DNA from: Anaeromicropila herbilytica
GTDB lineage: Bacteria > Bacillota > Clostridia > Lachnospirales > Lachnospiraceae
NCBI RefSeq assembly: GCF_016591975.1
Contig: NZ_AP024169.1
Location: 4,069,001 to 4,133,000 of the forward strand
Direction of reading: 5' to 3'
DNA length: 64,000 nucleotides
Positions within the stretch are counted from its first letter, which is position 1. The number at the start of each line of letters is the position of its first letter. The notes beneath the pieces are model-generated. The model ran no database searches. It saw only the letters and a program-made list of their open reading frames with translations, and had not been told where the DNA came from. Made by a program: the position numbers and the translations under genes. Shown here piece after piece: positions 42,931 to 51,108 of this stretch.

Positions 42931-44191
42931 TTTCTGACTCCTTTCGGTATAAATTTTTCATCTAAATCAATAATCCAAAAACCATCCTTATCGGTAGCTG
43001 TGTTTTTAACCTCCCCCTTAAATTTTGGGGAACGGGAACTTTCATCTTAGCATCATATAAACTAACCTCACCCGTTTTTAAATTCTTATAATAATGGATT
43101 TTTCCATTTCCATATTCACTATTATAAGAATAAGTCGATTCCATCTTTGCCCAATCATTTATAGAACTACCATCTTTCGTTAATTCAGATATAAGTTTTT
43201 TATCTCCTAACTTATCTCCAGTAATTATAACCTCTGAATTTTCTAGAACATCATCTTTAATTAAAGATTTTTTGTATTGTTGATAATTATAAGCATCATT
43301 TGAATTACTATTTAAGTTATTTTGATCAACCTCATTATTTTTATTATTCGAGCGATTATTTCTATTCTGCTCATTATTATTTCTATTGTTATTCGCTTTT
43401 CCCTTGTACTTACTATACCCATACTGAGCCAATGCCCCTGCTGCAAGCGAAGCGACGGATGTTCTTGCGGTCTCCTTTAATTCCTCCCCGCTGTAGGCTT
43501 TTTCTTTTATCTTCTCTGCTTCCTCTGATGCAAGAAAGTCTGGGAAGTCTTCTCTACTAATCTTCGGTGGATTATCGACAGGTGCTACATTATAACTGGT
43601 ATTGTGATTATTCTTGTTACGATCATAATAGTTTGAAGCATATCTTTTCTCATACTCCTTGTATTGTTTGTCTATGTAATCCTCGGTGGCTTTGATGTCT
43701 ATCAGGTCGTGGGCTATTTGATTTACTAACTCTTCTTTCTTTTGTGGATCATATTTTTTTCCTAATACAACACATGCATAACTTGGTATTGCAAAATAAT
43801 CATTCACATGATATAGGTTAATGAGTGAATCTAGCAATTCATCGTCCGATATCTCATGATTCTTGTATTTTAACTTAAGCTTTTCTATTTCATCTGAATA
43901 TGGACTATTGCTAGTGTTGGAGTCTGTATTCTTGTCTTTTTCCTTGCTTTGATCTGTTAAACCACTATACTTTTCTTCAATACTCGCTTCTGTCTTCGTA
44001 TACTGTACATATGCTTCTTTCAATGCTGTATGATACTTCTTCATTATAACATTACTTTGTATTGTATTTCCAATAATATTACCTAGTTCCTCCGAGATTC
44101 CATATTTCCCTAATGACATTGAATCTATTTGTACCTTAACTCTATAGATTCGATCTATGATACTCTCTAACTCCTCACTATACAAAGACAT
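42927..44191 (-). CDS. Polymorphic toxin (WXG/LXG-like) with C-terminal frameshift
   Basis: About 420 residues. A helical N-terminus like WXG100/LXG secretion domains (first 90 residues) leads through a charged region, an Ala-rich segment (ARTSVASLAAGALAQYG) and an Asn-rich linker to a C-terminal toxin domain of about 110 residues (GSSINDWAKMESTY, KIHYYKNLKTGEVSLYDAKM). As read, the frame ends at 42962 with an unlike tail. One base added in the CCCC/AAAA or GGGGG runs at 43012-43030 continues it as KGEVKNTATDKDGFWIIDLD then EKFIPKGVRK and a TGA overlapping the immunity start. Toxin activity unknown. AGGAG directly abuts ATG 44191; TTG 44185 has normal spacing and may be the true start. Confidence 0.78.
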
Positions 44192-44233
44192 CTCCTCTGA
44201 TGCATTCTGAATATTCTACTTTTTTCGACATTA

Positions 44234-44322
44234 AAAAGCACTCCCTTAACCTCCAAAGTTTAATCTGCCCCTGCTATTTGGCAGGTGAGCTGATTAAACT
44301 TATAAAGACTAAATGAGTGCAT
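44234..44322 (-). terminator. Multi-helix terminator after the nucleotidase gene
   Basis: An outer helix GCACTC/GAGTGC encloses a long inner stem, AAGTTTAATC/GATTAAACTT, capped by CCTGC/GCAGG. On the minus strand a U-run follows the outer helix. It is larger than a simple terminator and could also be a leader element of the toxin operon, which starts about 45 bases later. Confidence 0.65.
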
Positions 44323-44386
44323 TTCTTTTGTTTGTATAACTATGTCTGTTTCACTGTATTTGTTTCACTTTTTCTAACACTTCTAA

Positions 44387-47300
44387 CTACTGTACCTTCA
44401 CTACTCTAGCAGGTCCCTTACCGGAAATGTTGCCGCCCCATACATATATTTTCGTATTTTTCTTCTGGGCTGGAATCTTAATCTTAAAGGTTCCATCTTC
44501 GCTTACCTTACCGACATAAGTTTTGCCACCAATCTTAGCATAGACTTTGGTCACTTGTTCCCCATCTGAATCCGTAAGTGGAACGATATCTACCTTACCA
44601 GTAATAACTTTGCTCTTCTCATGAATTGCATTTACTTTCGGTTGATTTGGCGCAGTCTTGACAATATTGGAATAATAGGAGCTACTAGAACCTGCTTTAT
44701 TCTTTGCATAGATTCTAACCTCTGTTCCTGAATTATGTTTGGCAAACTTAATTGTATATACATAAGCGCCAAGATCACTGTCATATTTGTATTTTGCAGT
44801 TTGATAAGTCATCGAGCCAACTTTAGCAACTACAGTACAGTTCTTATCTGTCATAATACGTAATGTGTTCGTTGCAGTTGTAATCTCTGATCTTGTAATG
44901 GTTGGTTCATCTGGTCTTGCAAGCGCTACTGTAAATCGATCGGCTTCTATGATACCACCATCTACATATCTGGAATAAACATAGATTGGAGTACCTGCTG
45001 CTAAAGTCTTGCTTAATTCCAATTCAAAATTACCATCCGTATCCGTAGGAACTTCATAGACATGTTTGTTGATGGATACAAATACGTTATCTTCTCCATC
45101 GTAATATTGACCACTTACTGCATATTGTTTATTATTGATATCATCTAATATGATACTGTCATCCGTATTCATGTAATAGTTTTCAATATTCTGAACTTTC
45201 TTAGACATTGGATAACTGGTTCTTGTCTCACCACCTACATTATCAATGGCTTTTACTGTTACCTTATCTCCAATCGCAAGCTTCGATACTGGTACTGCAT
45301 AATATCCCTTATCATCTGTCTGACCATAGAATACATCGCCATTAATCTCCACTTCGATATCATAGATTCTGGCCTCTTTACTTGTATTACGCACATAACC
45401 ATATACTTTTCTTTCAATATTGGTTACCTCATAGATCTTTGGTGGATTAGGTGCAACATCTTTAGTCGTTACCGTATTTACACGGCTTACTCGGTTTAAC
45501 TTATCCACACTATAGACTGCTATCTTCGTACCTGGCAACTGAATTGGCACTTTGATATTATATGTTCCATCCTTATCAACTTTTACTGACGTCTCATAGA
45601 TGTCAAGAGAATTATCATACTTCTCACTATTTTGTAAGATATCTGCCCCTCCATCTTTTGCTACATAGGCATTCTTTCCAATTACAGCGTACATGTAGAC
45701 TGCTTCGTCTCTTGTATTTCCAGTAATGCTAGTTACTTTGTTGGTAAATTGATTGACTGTAGGACAGTTTGGACCAGTTGACTTTACTTTTACTTCTGTC
45801 TTCTGACTACTACGCCCAGCACTATCCTTAACATATACATTTAATGTTGTATTGGCTAATTGGGCTGGTAATGGATAGGAAAATGTTCCATCAGCTGCTA
45901 CCGTACCCTGATAAGTCTTATTGTCAGTTTCAAAATATATGTTAGCTAAAGGTTCGGCTGTACCTGTAATCTTCGTCTTACGGTTCGTATAGGTATCTAC
46001 TTTTGGGTTTTGAAGAATATCTCTATTAATATTATCAATTGTTACCATAGTTATATTACAATTGCCTTGTTGATCTTCTGCTAAGATGCTATAAGTCCCA
46101 TTCAGATTCACAGTAAATGTTCCATTGGTAACGTCTAGTGCTTCTCTCCATATATCATCATTGATATCGTGATTACCAAGTGCATATTTAAGCTTTGTTA
46201 CCCCTGACTCATCATTTGCTTGAACTGCAACCGTTACATCTTGGTTCGTAGGAACGAGATTCAGTGGCATAGCAACGATATTCGGTGGTGTGGTATCTAA
46301 TATTGTATAAGTTCCTCTTGCCAAATAATAATTATAGTTATGAATGGTATCTAGCTTCTTAACATACCAAGGATAATTTGAAGCAATGGAATCAGAAAGT
46401 GAACTTGCCATGACAATATATTGATTATTCGCATTAATCTTTAACTTCCAATTGTAATCTGGTGATATCTGTACTGCACCATTCTTGGCTAACATCTTAA
46501 CATAATCACTAATCACCACTTGACTTCGATTATAGCCTTTCTTAACTGACTGCTTATCAATTCCTCTATTTGCCTCGGATGTAACATCAAGAAGATCTGT
46601 TGCTAGCAGGAATCGCATACCATTCGTCACAGTTGTTCCATTATAGGTTAGATTAACCACTCGATAAGAGTCACTAATCTTATTGCCTGCCTTGTCATAT
46701 CTTGCATTCGCCGAAGGATCAATAGTATATTCTACCCCGTCAAATACCGTAAAGTTGACCCAACTTTTAAGCCAATCTGATTTCAATAAGGAAGCAGTAT
46801 TGAACTCTTTCATTACATCCCACATGTCTTTACCTGTCCATGGGGATTGTTGTTCAATGTTCTCATAAGCACTTGCGGACCATTCTAGCCACTCTCTAAG
46901 CTGCTCACCTGTGATTGAATATAAGGCAATATATTTATTATATTTTTGCATACATGCTAGATCTGCTTCCGTTATCTTACCAGACAGATTAACAAAATCT
47001 TTATAGGAGTTCTGACCATACTTAATATAATTGGAAGCTGCAATAATATTATAATCTTTATATTTCGTATTGATATTATTTACATAATTAAGGGCGTATG
47101 CCATCTTGGCATTATTCATTAACTGTATGCCTGTATTATCTTGTACTAATCCAAAAAAATCCGTAATCTTTCTTGTACTATCAATGGTCGCTATCGTCTT
47201 CTCGTAATAATCCCCTAAGATATTTGCCCATTTACCAAAAGTACTTGCAATATCGTTATTCTCATAGGTTGAACTTTTTACTCTCCTTACTTCTGATGAA

Positions 47301-48322
47301 CGAGAAGTGATATCAAAGGAGGAGCCCTTTTTCTTTAATGAAAGATCGACAACACCAATACTCTGACCTCGATCTGCAGACATTACAAGGTTCTTACCAT
47401 TCACAAGACCTGTATCCGCATCTACTCCAGATAATTTATAATATTTCATGGAATGGTTTGAATTAGGGAACATATTATGTTCATGCCCACATAGGACAAC
47501 GTCAACGTCTTTAATCTTCGTCAAGGCATAAGATTCATTGTTATCTCCCTCTTCTGGCTTCTCAGCACCAAAACCAGAATGGGCTAATACTACGATAACA
47601 TCTGCTCCTTTGGCTTTTAACTTCTTTGCCTGGGCCTTCACATTGATTACAAGATCTTCCGTACTTAGAGTACCTGTATAATTCTCTGTCTTGGTTGATA
47701 ACTTAGGAATTGTCTCTCCTATGATTCCAACCTTTATCTTCACTCTATCTCCATTTTGAGTATATGCATTTCTCGTAATAATCATATTCTCATGAAATGG
47801 ATGCTTATCCGTCTTCGTCTCCCATAGGTTGGATACTACTACGTTATCTTTTAACCCCGACTGTTCTAATTGATATTTGATATAATCATATCCGTAGTCA
47901 AAATCATGATTGCCTAGTGTAATGGCGTCGTAGCCAACTTTAGCAATTGCTTCATAGATTGGTTGTAACTCTTTCTGGTTGTCTGCAAATATGTATTCTG
48001 TGGTGAAATCGAATAGATTATCTCCGATATCAAAGGTAAATGTATTCTCATCTTGTTTCTCTTGTCTTGCCTCTTCAATTAATGAATAGGCTTTTGCAAG
48101 ACCACCTGAATTATAGCTCCCCCCTGTCTCATAATCCTTCGAATTAATCTGACCATGGGTATCTGACGTGAAGATTAATCTTAAGTCTACTTTATCATCA
48201 GATGCCGCTTTTACTGTTGTCATAGAACTTGAATCATTTGTTCTTGCAAATACAAATGATATTAAGACGGCTATCGTAGCATACTTTATGATCTGTTTGA
48301 TTCTGCTTGGCTTCTTGTTCAT
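44387..48322 (-). CDS. Secreted 5'-nucleotidase / metallophosphatase with Ig-like repeats
   Basis: 1311 residues. After a signal-like N-terminus (YATIAVLISFVFA) comes a calcineurin-like phosphatase domain with FTSDTHGQINSKD near residue 50, LGNHDFDYGYDY near 140, LAHSGFG and LCGHEHN near 280, binding two metals. A 5'-nucleotidase C-terminal domain follows (about 375-640, NASNYIKYG-like substrate loop). From about 690 to the end are six or seven beta-sandwich modules of 80-90 residues, each starting Pro-x-Ile/Val and carrying GxxxxDGTF-type turns. No LPXTG or lipobox is seen. It probably scavenges phosphate from extracellular nucleotides. ATG 48322 has GGAGG in front; an ATG 12 bases upstream lies within that ribosome site. 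Confidence 0.9.
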   Translation of the reverse strand: MNKKPSRIKQIIKYATIAVLISFVFARTNDSSSMTTVKAASDDKVDLRLIFTSDTHGQINSKDYETGGSYNSGGLAKAYSLIEEARQEKQDENTFTFDIGDNLFDFTTEYIFADNQKELQPIYEAIAKVGYDAITLGNHDFDYGYDYIKYQLEQSGLKDNVVVSNLWETKTDKHPFHENMIITRNAYTQNGDRVKIKVGIIGETIPKLSTKTENYTGTLSTEDLVINVKAQAKKLKAKGADVIVVLAHSGFGAEKPEEGDNNESYALTKIKDVDVVLCGHEHNMFPNSNHSMKYYKLSGVDADTGLVNGKNLVMSADRGQSIGVVDLSLKKKGSSFDITSRSSEVRRVKSSTYENNDIASTFGKWANILGDYYEKTIATIDSTRKITDFFGLVQDNTGIQLMNNAKMAYALNYVNNINTKYKDYNIIAASNYIKYGQNSYKDFVNLSGKITEADLACMQKYNKYIALYSITGEQLREWLEWSASAYENIEQQSPWTGKDMWDVMKEFNTASLLKSDWLKSWVNFTVFDGVEYTIDPSANARYDKAGNKISDSYRVVNLTYNGTTVTNGMRFLLATDLLDVTSEANRGIDKQSVKKGYNRSQVVISDYVKMLAKNGAVQISPDYNWKLKINANNQYIVMASSLSDSIASNYPWYVKKLDTIHNYNYYLARGTYTILDTTPPNIVAMPLNLVPTNQDVTVAVQANDESGVTKLKYALGNHDINDDIWREALDVTNGTFTVNLNGTYSILAEDQQGNCNITMVTIDNINRDILQNPKVDTYTNRKTKITGTAEPLANIYFETDNKTYQGTVAADGTFSYPLPAQLANTTLNVYVKDSAGRSSQKTEVKVKSTGPNCPTVNQFTNKVTSITGNTRDEAVYMYAVIGKNAYVAKDGGADILQNSEKYDNSLDIYETSVKVDKDGTYNIKVPIQLPGTKIAVYSVDKLNRVSRVNTVTTKDVAPNPPKIYEVTNIERKVYGYVRNTSKEARIYDIEVEINGDVFYGQTDDKGYYAVPVSKLAIGDKVTVKAIDNVGGETRTSYPMSKKVQNIENYYMNTDDSIILDDINNKQYAVSGQYYDGEDNVFVSINKHVYEVPTDTDGNFELELSKTLAAGTPIYVYSRYVDGGIIEADRFTVALARPDEPTITRSEITTATNTLRIMTDKNCTVVAKVGSMTYQTAKYKYDSDLGAYVYTIKFAKHNSGTEVRIYAKNKAGSSSSYYSNIVKTAPNQPKVNAIHEKSKVITGKVDIVPLTDSDGEQVTKVYAKIGGKTYVGKVSEDGTFKIKIPAQKKNTKIYVWGGNISGKGPARVVKVQ

Positions 48323-48365
48323 AACTTCCTCCAATTTTTTGGTGCTTTTATCACGGTTGCCTAAG

Positions 48366-48605
48366 GTTTAGGTTGTCTCGGCAATTTGCATACAACAGAA
48401 AAGCTCTTGCTTCATTGAAACTGTATAAGATGTTCTAATTCTCAGAGTATTTTGCGCAATACATATCCGAGGACAGATAACTCGCTGAGCTCAGACAGAT
48501 CTGTCCTCGGATATAGCGTAAAATACTCTAAGAATAAGAACTTCTAATACAGTTTCAAAGGCGCATTCGCCTTTTCTGTTGTATGCAAATTGCCAGGCAA
48601 GTTTT
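48366..48605 (-). repeat. Dispersed palindrome, copy F
   Basis: The outer GACCTGTT block is lost, but inner helices are kept with matched changes: GGCAATTTGCATACAACAG / CTGTTGTATGCAAATTGCC and centre CCGAGGACAGAT / ATCTGTCCTCGG. The asymmetric pair TGCTTCATTGA / TCAAAGGCGCA and the core are present. It starts about 45 bases upstream of the nucleotidase start codon, in the same sense. Confidence 0.9.
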
Positions 48606-48884
48606 TTGTGAATACTTAGGTAATTAGTAATTAGGATATTCTACTTTTAGAAGATGCTGATATAATTTTAATAGATTGTCAATAATATTGTTATTGTCTT
48701 GTTCTATTTGTTCTTGTTTCTTTTTTCACTTTATTGTATTACTTTAATTTTCTTTATTTTCCACTCTATTTTTGCCTTATTTTCAGGTTATTTCGCTTGG
48801 TTATGTATTGTTGCTCATTGTATACTTTGGTAGAGTTACTTTCTATTATTGTTACTTCTTAAGACTTACAGTAATTACACAAGA

Positions 48885-48925
48885 ATAGTAGATTGCTCTC
48901 CAGATGGCGAAAAACAATCTACTAT
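48885..48925. terminator. Hairpin downstream of the GT2/GtrA operon
   Basis: ATAGTAGATTG pairs perfectly with CAATCTACTAT around a 19-base loop. No long T-run follows on either strand. The remainder of 48606-49070 is T-rich and I see nothing else in it. Confidence 0.45.
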
Positions 48926-49070
48926 CTTAATAATTGATCTCTATTATAATTATATGAATACCGTATGTAGTGATAAATCTAATTATTTTGCACCATCATT
49001 TTACTCCTTAGCTAAATCATAGGATGTAAATATGACACAATTTTGTCAAACTTTTTACTTATTTATTAAG

Positions 49071-49107
49071 TATTCTTACAAATGCTGTTCTGGGTATTGT
49101 AAGAATA
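49071..49107. terminator. Hairpin just after the GT2 stop codon
   Basis: TATTCTTACAA pairs perfectly with TTGTAAGAATA around a 15-base loop, 8 bases past the stop. It lacks a good U-run, so it may stabilise the mRNA end rather than terminate. Confidence 0.5.
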
Positions 49108-49114
49108 CCATCCT

Positions 49115-50224
49115 TTATTGGTCTTCTAGCATTTCTATATTATCAAGTACCCCATTATTTTTTTGCTCTTTCCCAACTGCCTGTTCTTGTTTATTAGGTA
49201 CTTTCTCTTCTTCCTTATCCTCCAGAATAATGTCTTGAATTAGATACCTTGGGCGTCTTTTCACCTCATTATAGATCTTACCGACGTACTCCCCAATGAT
49301 TCCGATGGAGAGTAGCTGAATTCCTCCAAGTAGCCAGATGGAAGCTAATAGGGAGGTCCAACCTGCTACGGTTCTACCAAGAATCTTACAGATTAGGGTC
49401 CACGCCAGGGTTGCTAGACTGATTAGAAATATGATAAAACCTAGGTTTGCAATCAGTCGAATTGGCTTGATGCTAAAAGAGGTAATCCCGTCGAGAGCAA
49501 AGGCGAGCATCTTCTTAAGCGGATATTTGGACTTGCCTGCATATCTCTTGTCTCTCTTATATTCTACTGTAGTTGATGGATAGCCAATGAGTGGAATCAA
49601 TCCACGTAGGAATAGATTCACTTCGGTATACTGTTCTAGTCCGTCAATTGCTCTCTTACTCATCAGGCGATAATCTGCATGATTATAAGTCATGGTTACG
49701 CCAAGATGATGCATCATCTTATAGAAGGTCTGGGCGCTCCATTTCTTAAAGAAAGTATCTGTCTTCCTTGATGAACGCACTCCATATACAATATCATATC
49801 CTTCTGTATATTTCTGTAACATTAGATCAATTGCCTCAATATCATCTTGGAGATCTGCATCCATGGAGATTACGATATCTGCATATTCTTTGGCTGTCAT
49901 TAGTCCAGCTAACAGTGCATTCTGATGCCCTTTATTTCTCGATAGATTCACCCCACTAAAGATTGGATTCATCTCATGCAGACTCTGAATGGTCTTCCAA
50001 GTTAAGTCCGTGGAGCCATCATTGACAAATAGAATCCTGCTCTTAGGATGAATCTGCCTAGCTTCCATTAAGTCCTTCATCTTCTTAAGTAAACGCTTTG
50101 CTGTCTCAGGTAATACTTCTTCTTCTTGATAACAAGGAACGACAAGATATAAGATACTCTCATCTGTATTCTCATTACTCACTCTCTCTTTGGTAGGATT
50201 ATCAAACTTGTCCTTTTGAACCAA
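49115..50224 (-). CDS. GT2 polyprenyl-phosphate glycosyltransferase (GtrB/DPM1-like)
   Basis: About 369 residues. An N-terminal GT-A domain (LYLVVPCYQEEEVLPETAKR, DDD-like VISMDADLQDDIEAID near 130, YGVRSSRKTD) is followed by two transmembrane helices near 245 and 280 and a charged tail. Family members load glucose or another sugar onto undecaprenyl phosphate for export. TTG 50224 with AAGGGGG nine bases upstream is the best start; the gene overlaps the end of gtrA by 23 bases, so the two are coupled. A second gene of this type lies at 54694. Confidence 0.9.
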   Translation of the reverse strand: MVQKDKFDNPTKERVSNENTDESILYLVVPCYQEEEVLPETAKRLLKKMKDLMEARQIHPKSRILFVNDGSTDLTWKTIQSLHEMNPIFSGVNLSRNKGHQNALLAGLMTAKEYADIVISMDADLQDDIEAIDLMLQKYTEGYDIVYGVRSSRKTDTFFKKWSAQTFYKMMHHLGVTMTYNHADYRLMSKRAIDGLEQYTEVNLFLRGLIPLIGYPSTTVEYKRDKRYAGKSKYPLKKMLAFALDGITSFSIKPIRLIANLGFIIFLISLATLAWTLICKILGRTVAGWTSLLASIWLLGGIQLLSIGIIGEYVGKIYNEVKRRPRYLIQDIILEDKEEEKVPNKQEQAVGKEQKNNGVLDNIEMLEDQ

Positions 50225-50633
50225 TCTTCTCTTCCCCCTTAAATACAAATAACTTACTAATTACATAATTCATTATGACCACCATGATGTTGGATAAAAT
50301 CTTTATAATCATATCGTTGAAATGGAACACATCAACGAATAAAAACATAATAAATAGATCACAACCACCGGAGAATAATCTTCCACCAAAGAAAGAGGTG
50401 GCTTCTCGAAGGAGCTCATTAAAAGAACTTGTCTTACTATCAAATACCCATATCTTATTAGTTACATAGGCAAATATAACGGATAGGATAAATGCTATCA
50501 CGGTACTCGTCATCGTACCTGCTCCTAATACTCTTGCAAATATATAATACGTGATAATATTAATGACTGTTGTTAATCCACCGAAGATTAGATAGAGTAG
50601 GATTTCTTTGTATTTACATAGTAGAGCTTTCAT
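50202..50633 (-). CDS. GtrA-family membrane protein
   Basis: 143 residues, four predicted helices. LLYLIFGGLTTVINIITYYI, NKIWVFDSK and the C-terminal NYVISKLFVFK are the GtrA/DPMS hallmarks. It is thought to flip lipid-linked sugars or partner the GT2 enzyme encoded by the overlapping gene. GGAGG before ATG 50633 sets the start. Confidence 0.9.
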   Translation of the reverse strand: MKALLCKYKEILLYLIFGGLTTVINIITYYIFARVLGAGTMTSTVIAFILSVIFAYVTNKIWVFDSKTSSFNELLREATSFFGGRLFSGGCDLFIMFLFVDVFHFNDMIIKILSNIMVVIMNYVISKLFVFKGEEKIGSKGQV

Positions 50634-50656
50634 TAAGACCTCCATTAATTGGTATT

Positions 50657-50946
50657 GATTCGTCCCTTAGATGACCTGCTTTGAGAGTCGCTTCGGTAAT
50701 TTGCATCAAACAGAAAAAGCGAATGCTTCATTGGAACTGTATAAGATGTTCTAATTCTCAGACTCTTTTGTTAAGAACATATCCTCGTACAGATAACTCA
50801 CTTCGTTCAAACAAATCTGTACGAGGATATAACACAAAAGTGTCTGAGAAAAGAACTTCTAATACAGTTTCAAAGGCGCATTCGCTTTTTCTGTTTGATG
50901 CAAATTACCATGCCAGTTGTTGGAGCAGGTCAATTGGGGACGAATC
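50657..50946 (-). repeat. Dispersed palindrome, copy G
   Basis: Outer repeat GATTCGTCCC / GGGGACGAATC, then GACCTGCT / AGCAGGTC, GGTAATTTGCATCAAACAG / CTGTTTGATGCAAATTACC and centre CCTCGTACAGAT / ATCTGTACGAGG: every helix differs from copy A, and each change is matched across. Core CTCACTTCGTTCAAACA. It lies about 24 bases upstream of the gtrA start. 50947-51108 is T-rich without visible features. Confidence 0.9.
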
Positions 50947-51108
50947 GAATATTGGAACCTTATTTTTTAATCTAAGATTTTTTATCTTACTTTTTTATCC
51001 TATATTTTGAATCTTTTTTTTGAATCTTTTTTTGATTTTGAAATTTCATCAAATTTATATCAAATTTATCATTTAAACTTTATTTAGGTTTTACCAACTT
51101 TCGTCTTT

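Noticed and set aside
44234..44322. Known riboswitch class upstream of the toxin gene
   Set aside because: The sequence matches no aptamer I can recognise, and the U-run after the outer helix is explained by termination.
48955..49025. 22-codon plus-strand ORF starting MNTVCSD
   Set aside because: No ribosome site and no recognisable features.
18659..50946. Reading the palindromes as ordinary MITEs or insertion-sequence remnants
   Set aside because: No clear target duplications or transposase fragment are seen, and matched changes on both arms with constant loops are not expected from neutral decay. Mobility is not excluded, but it is not a sufficient explanation.
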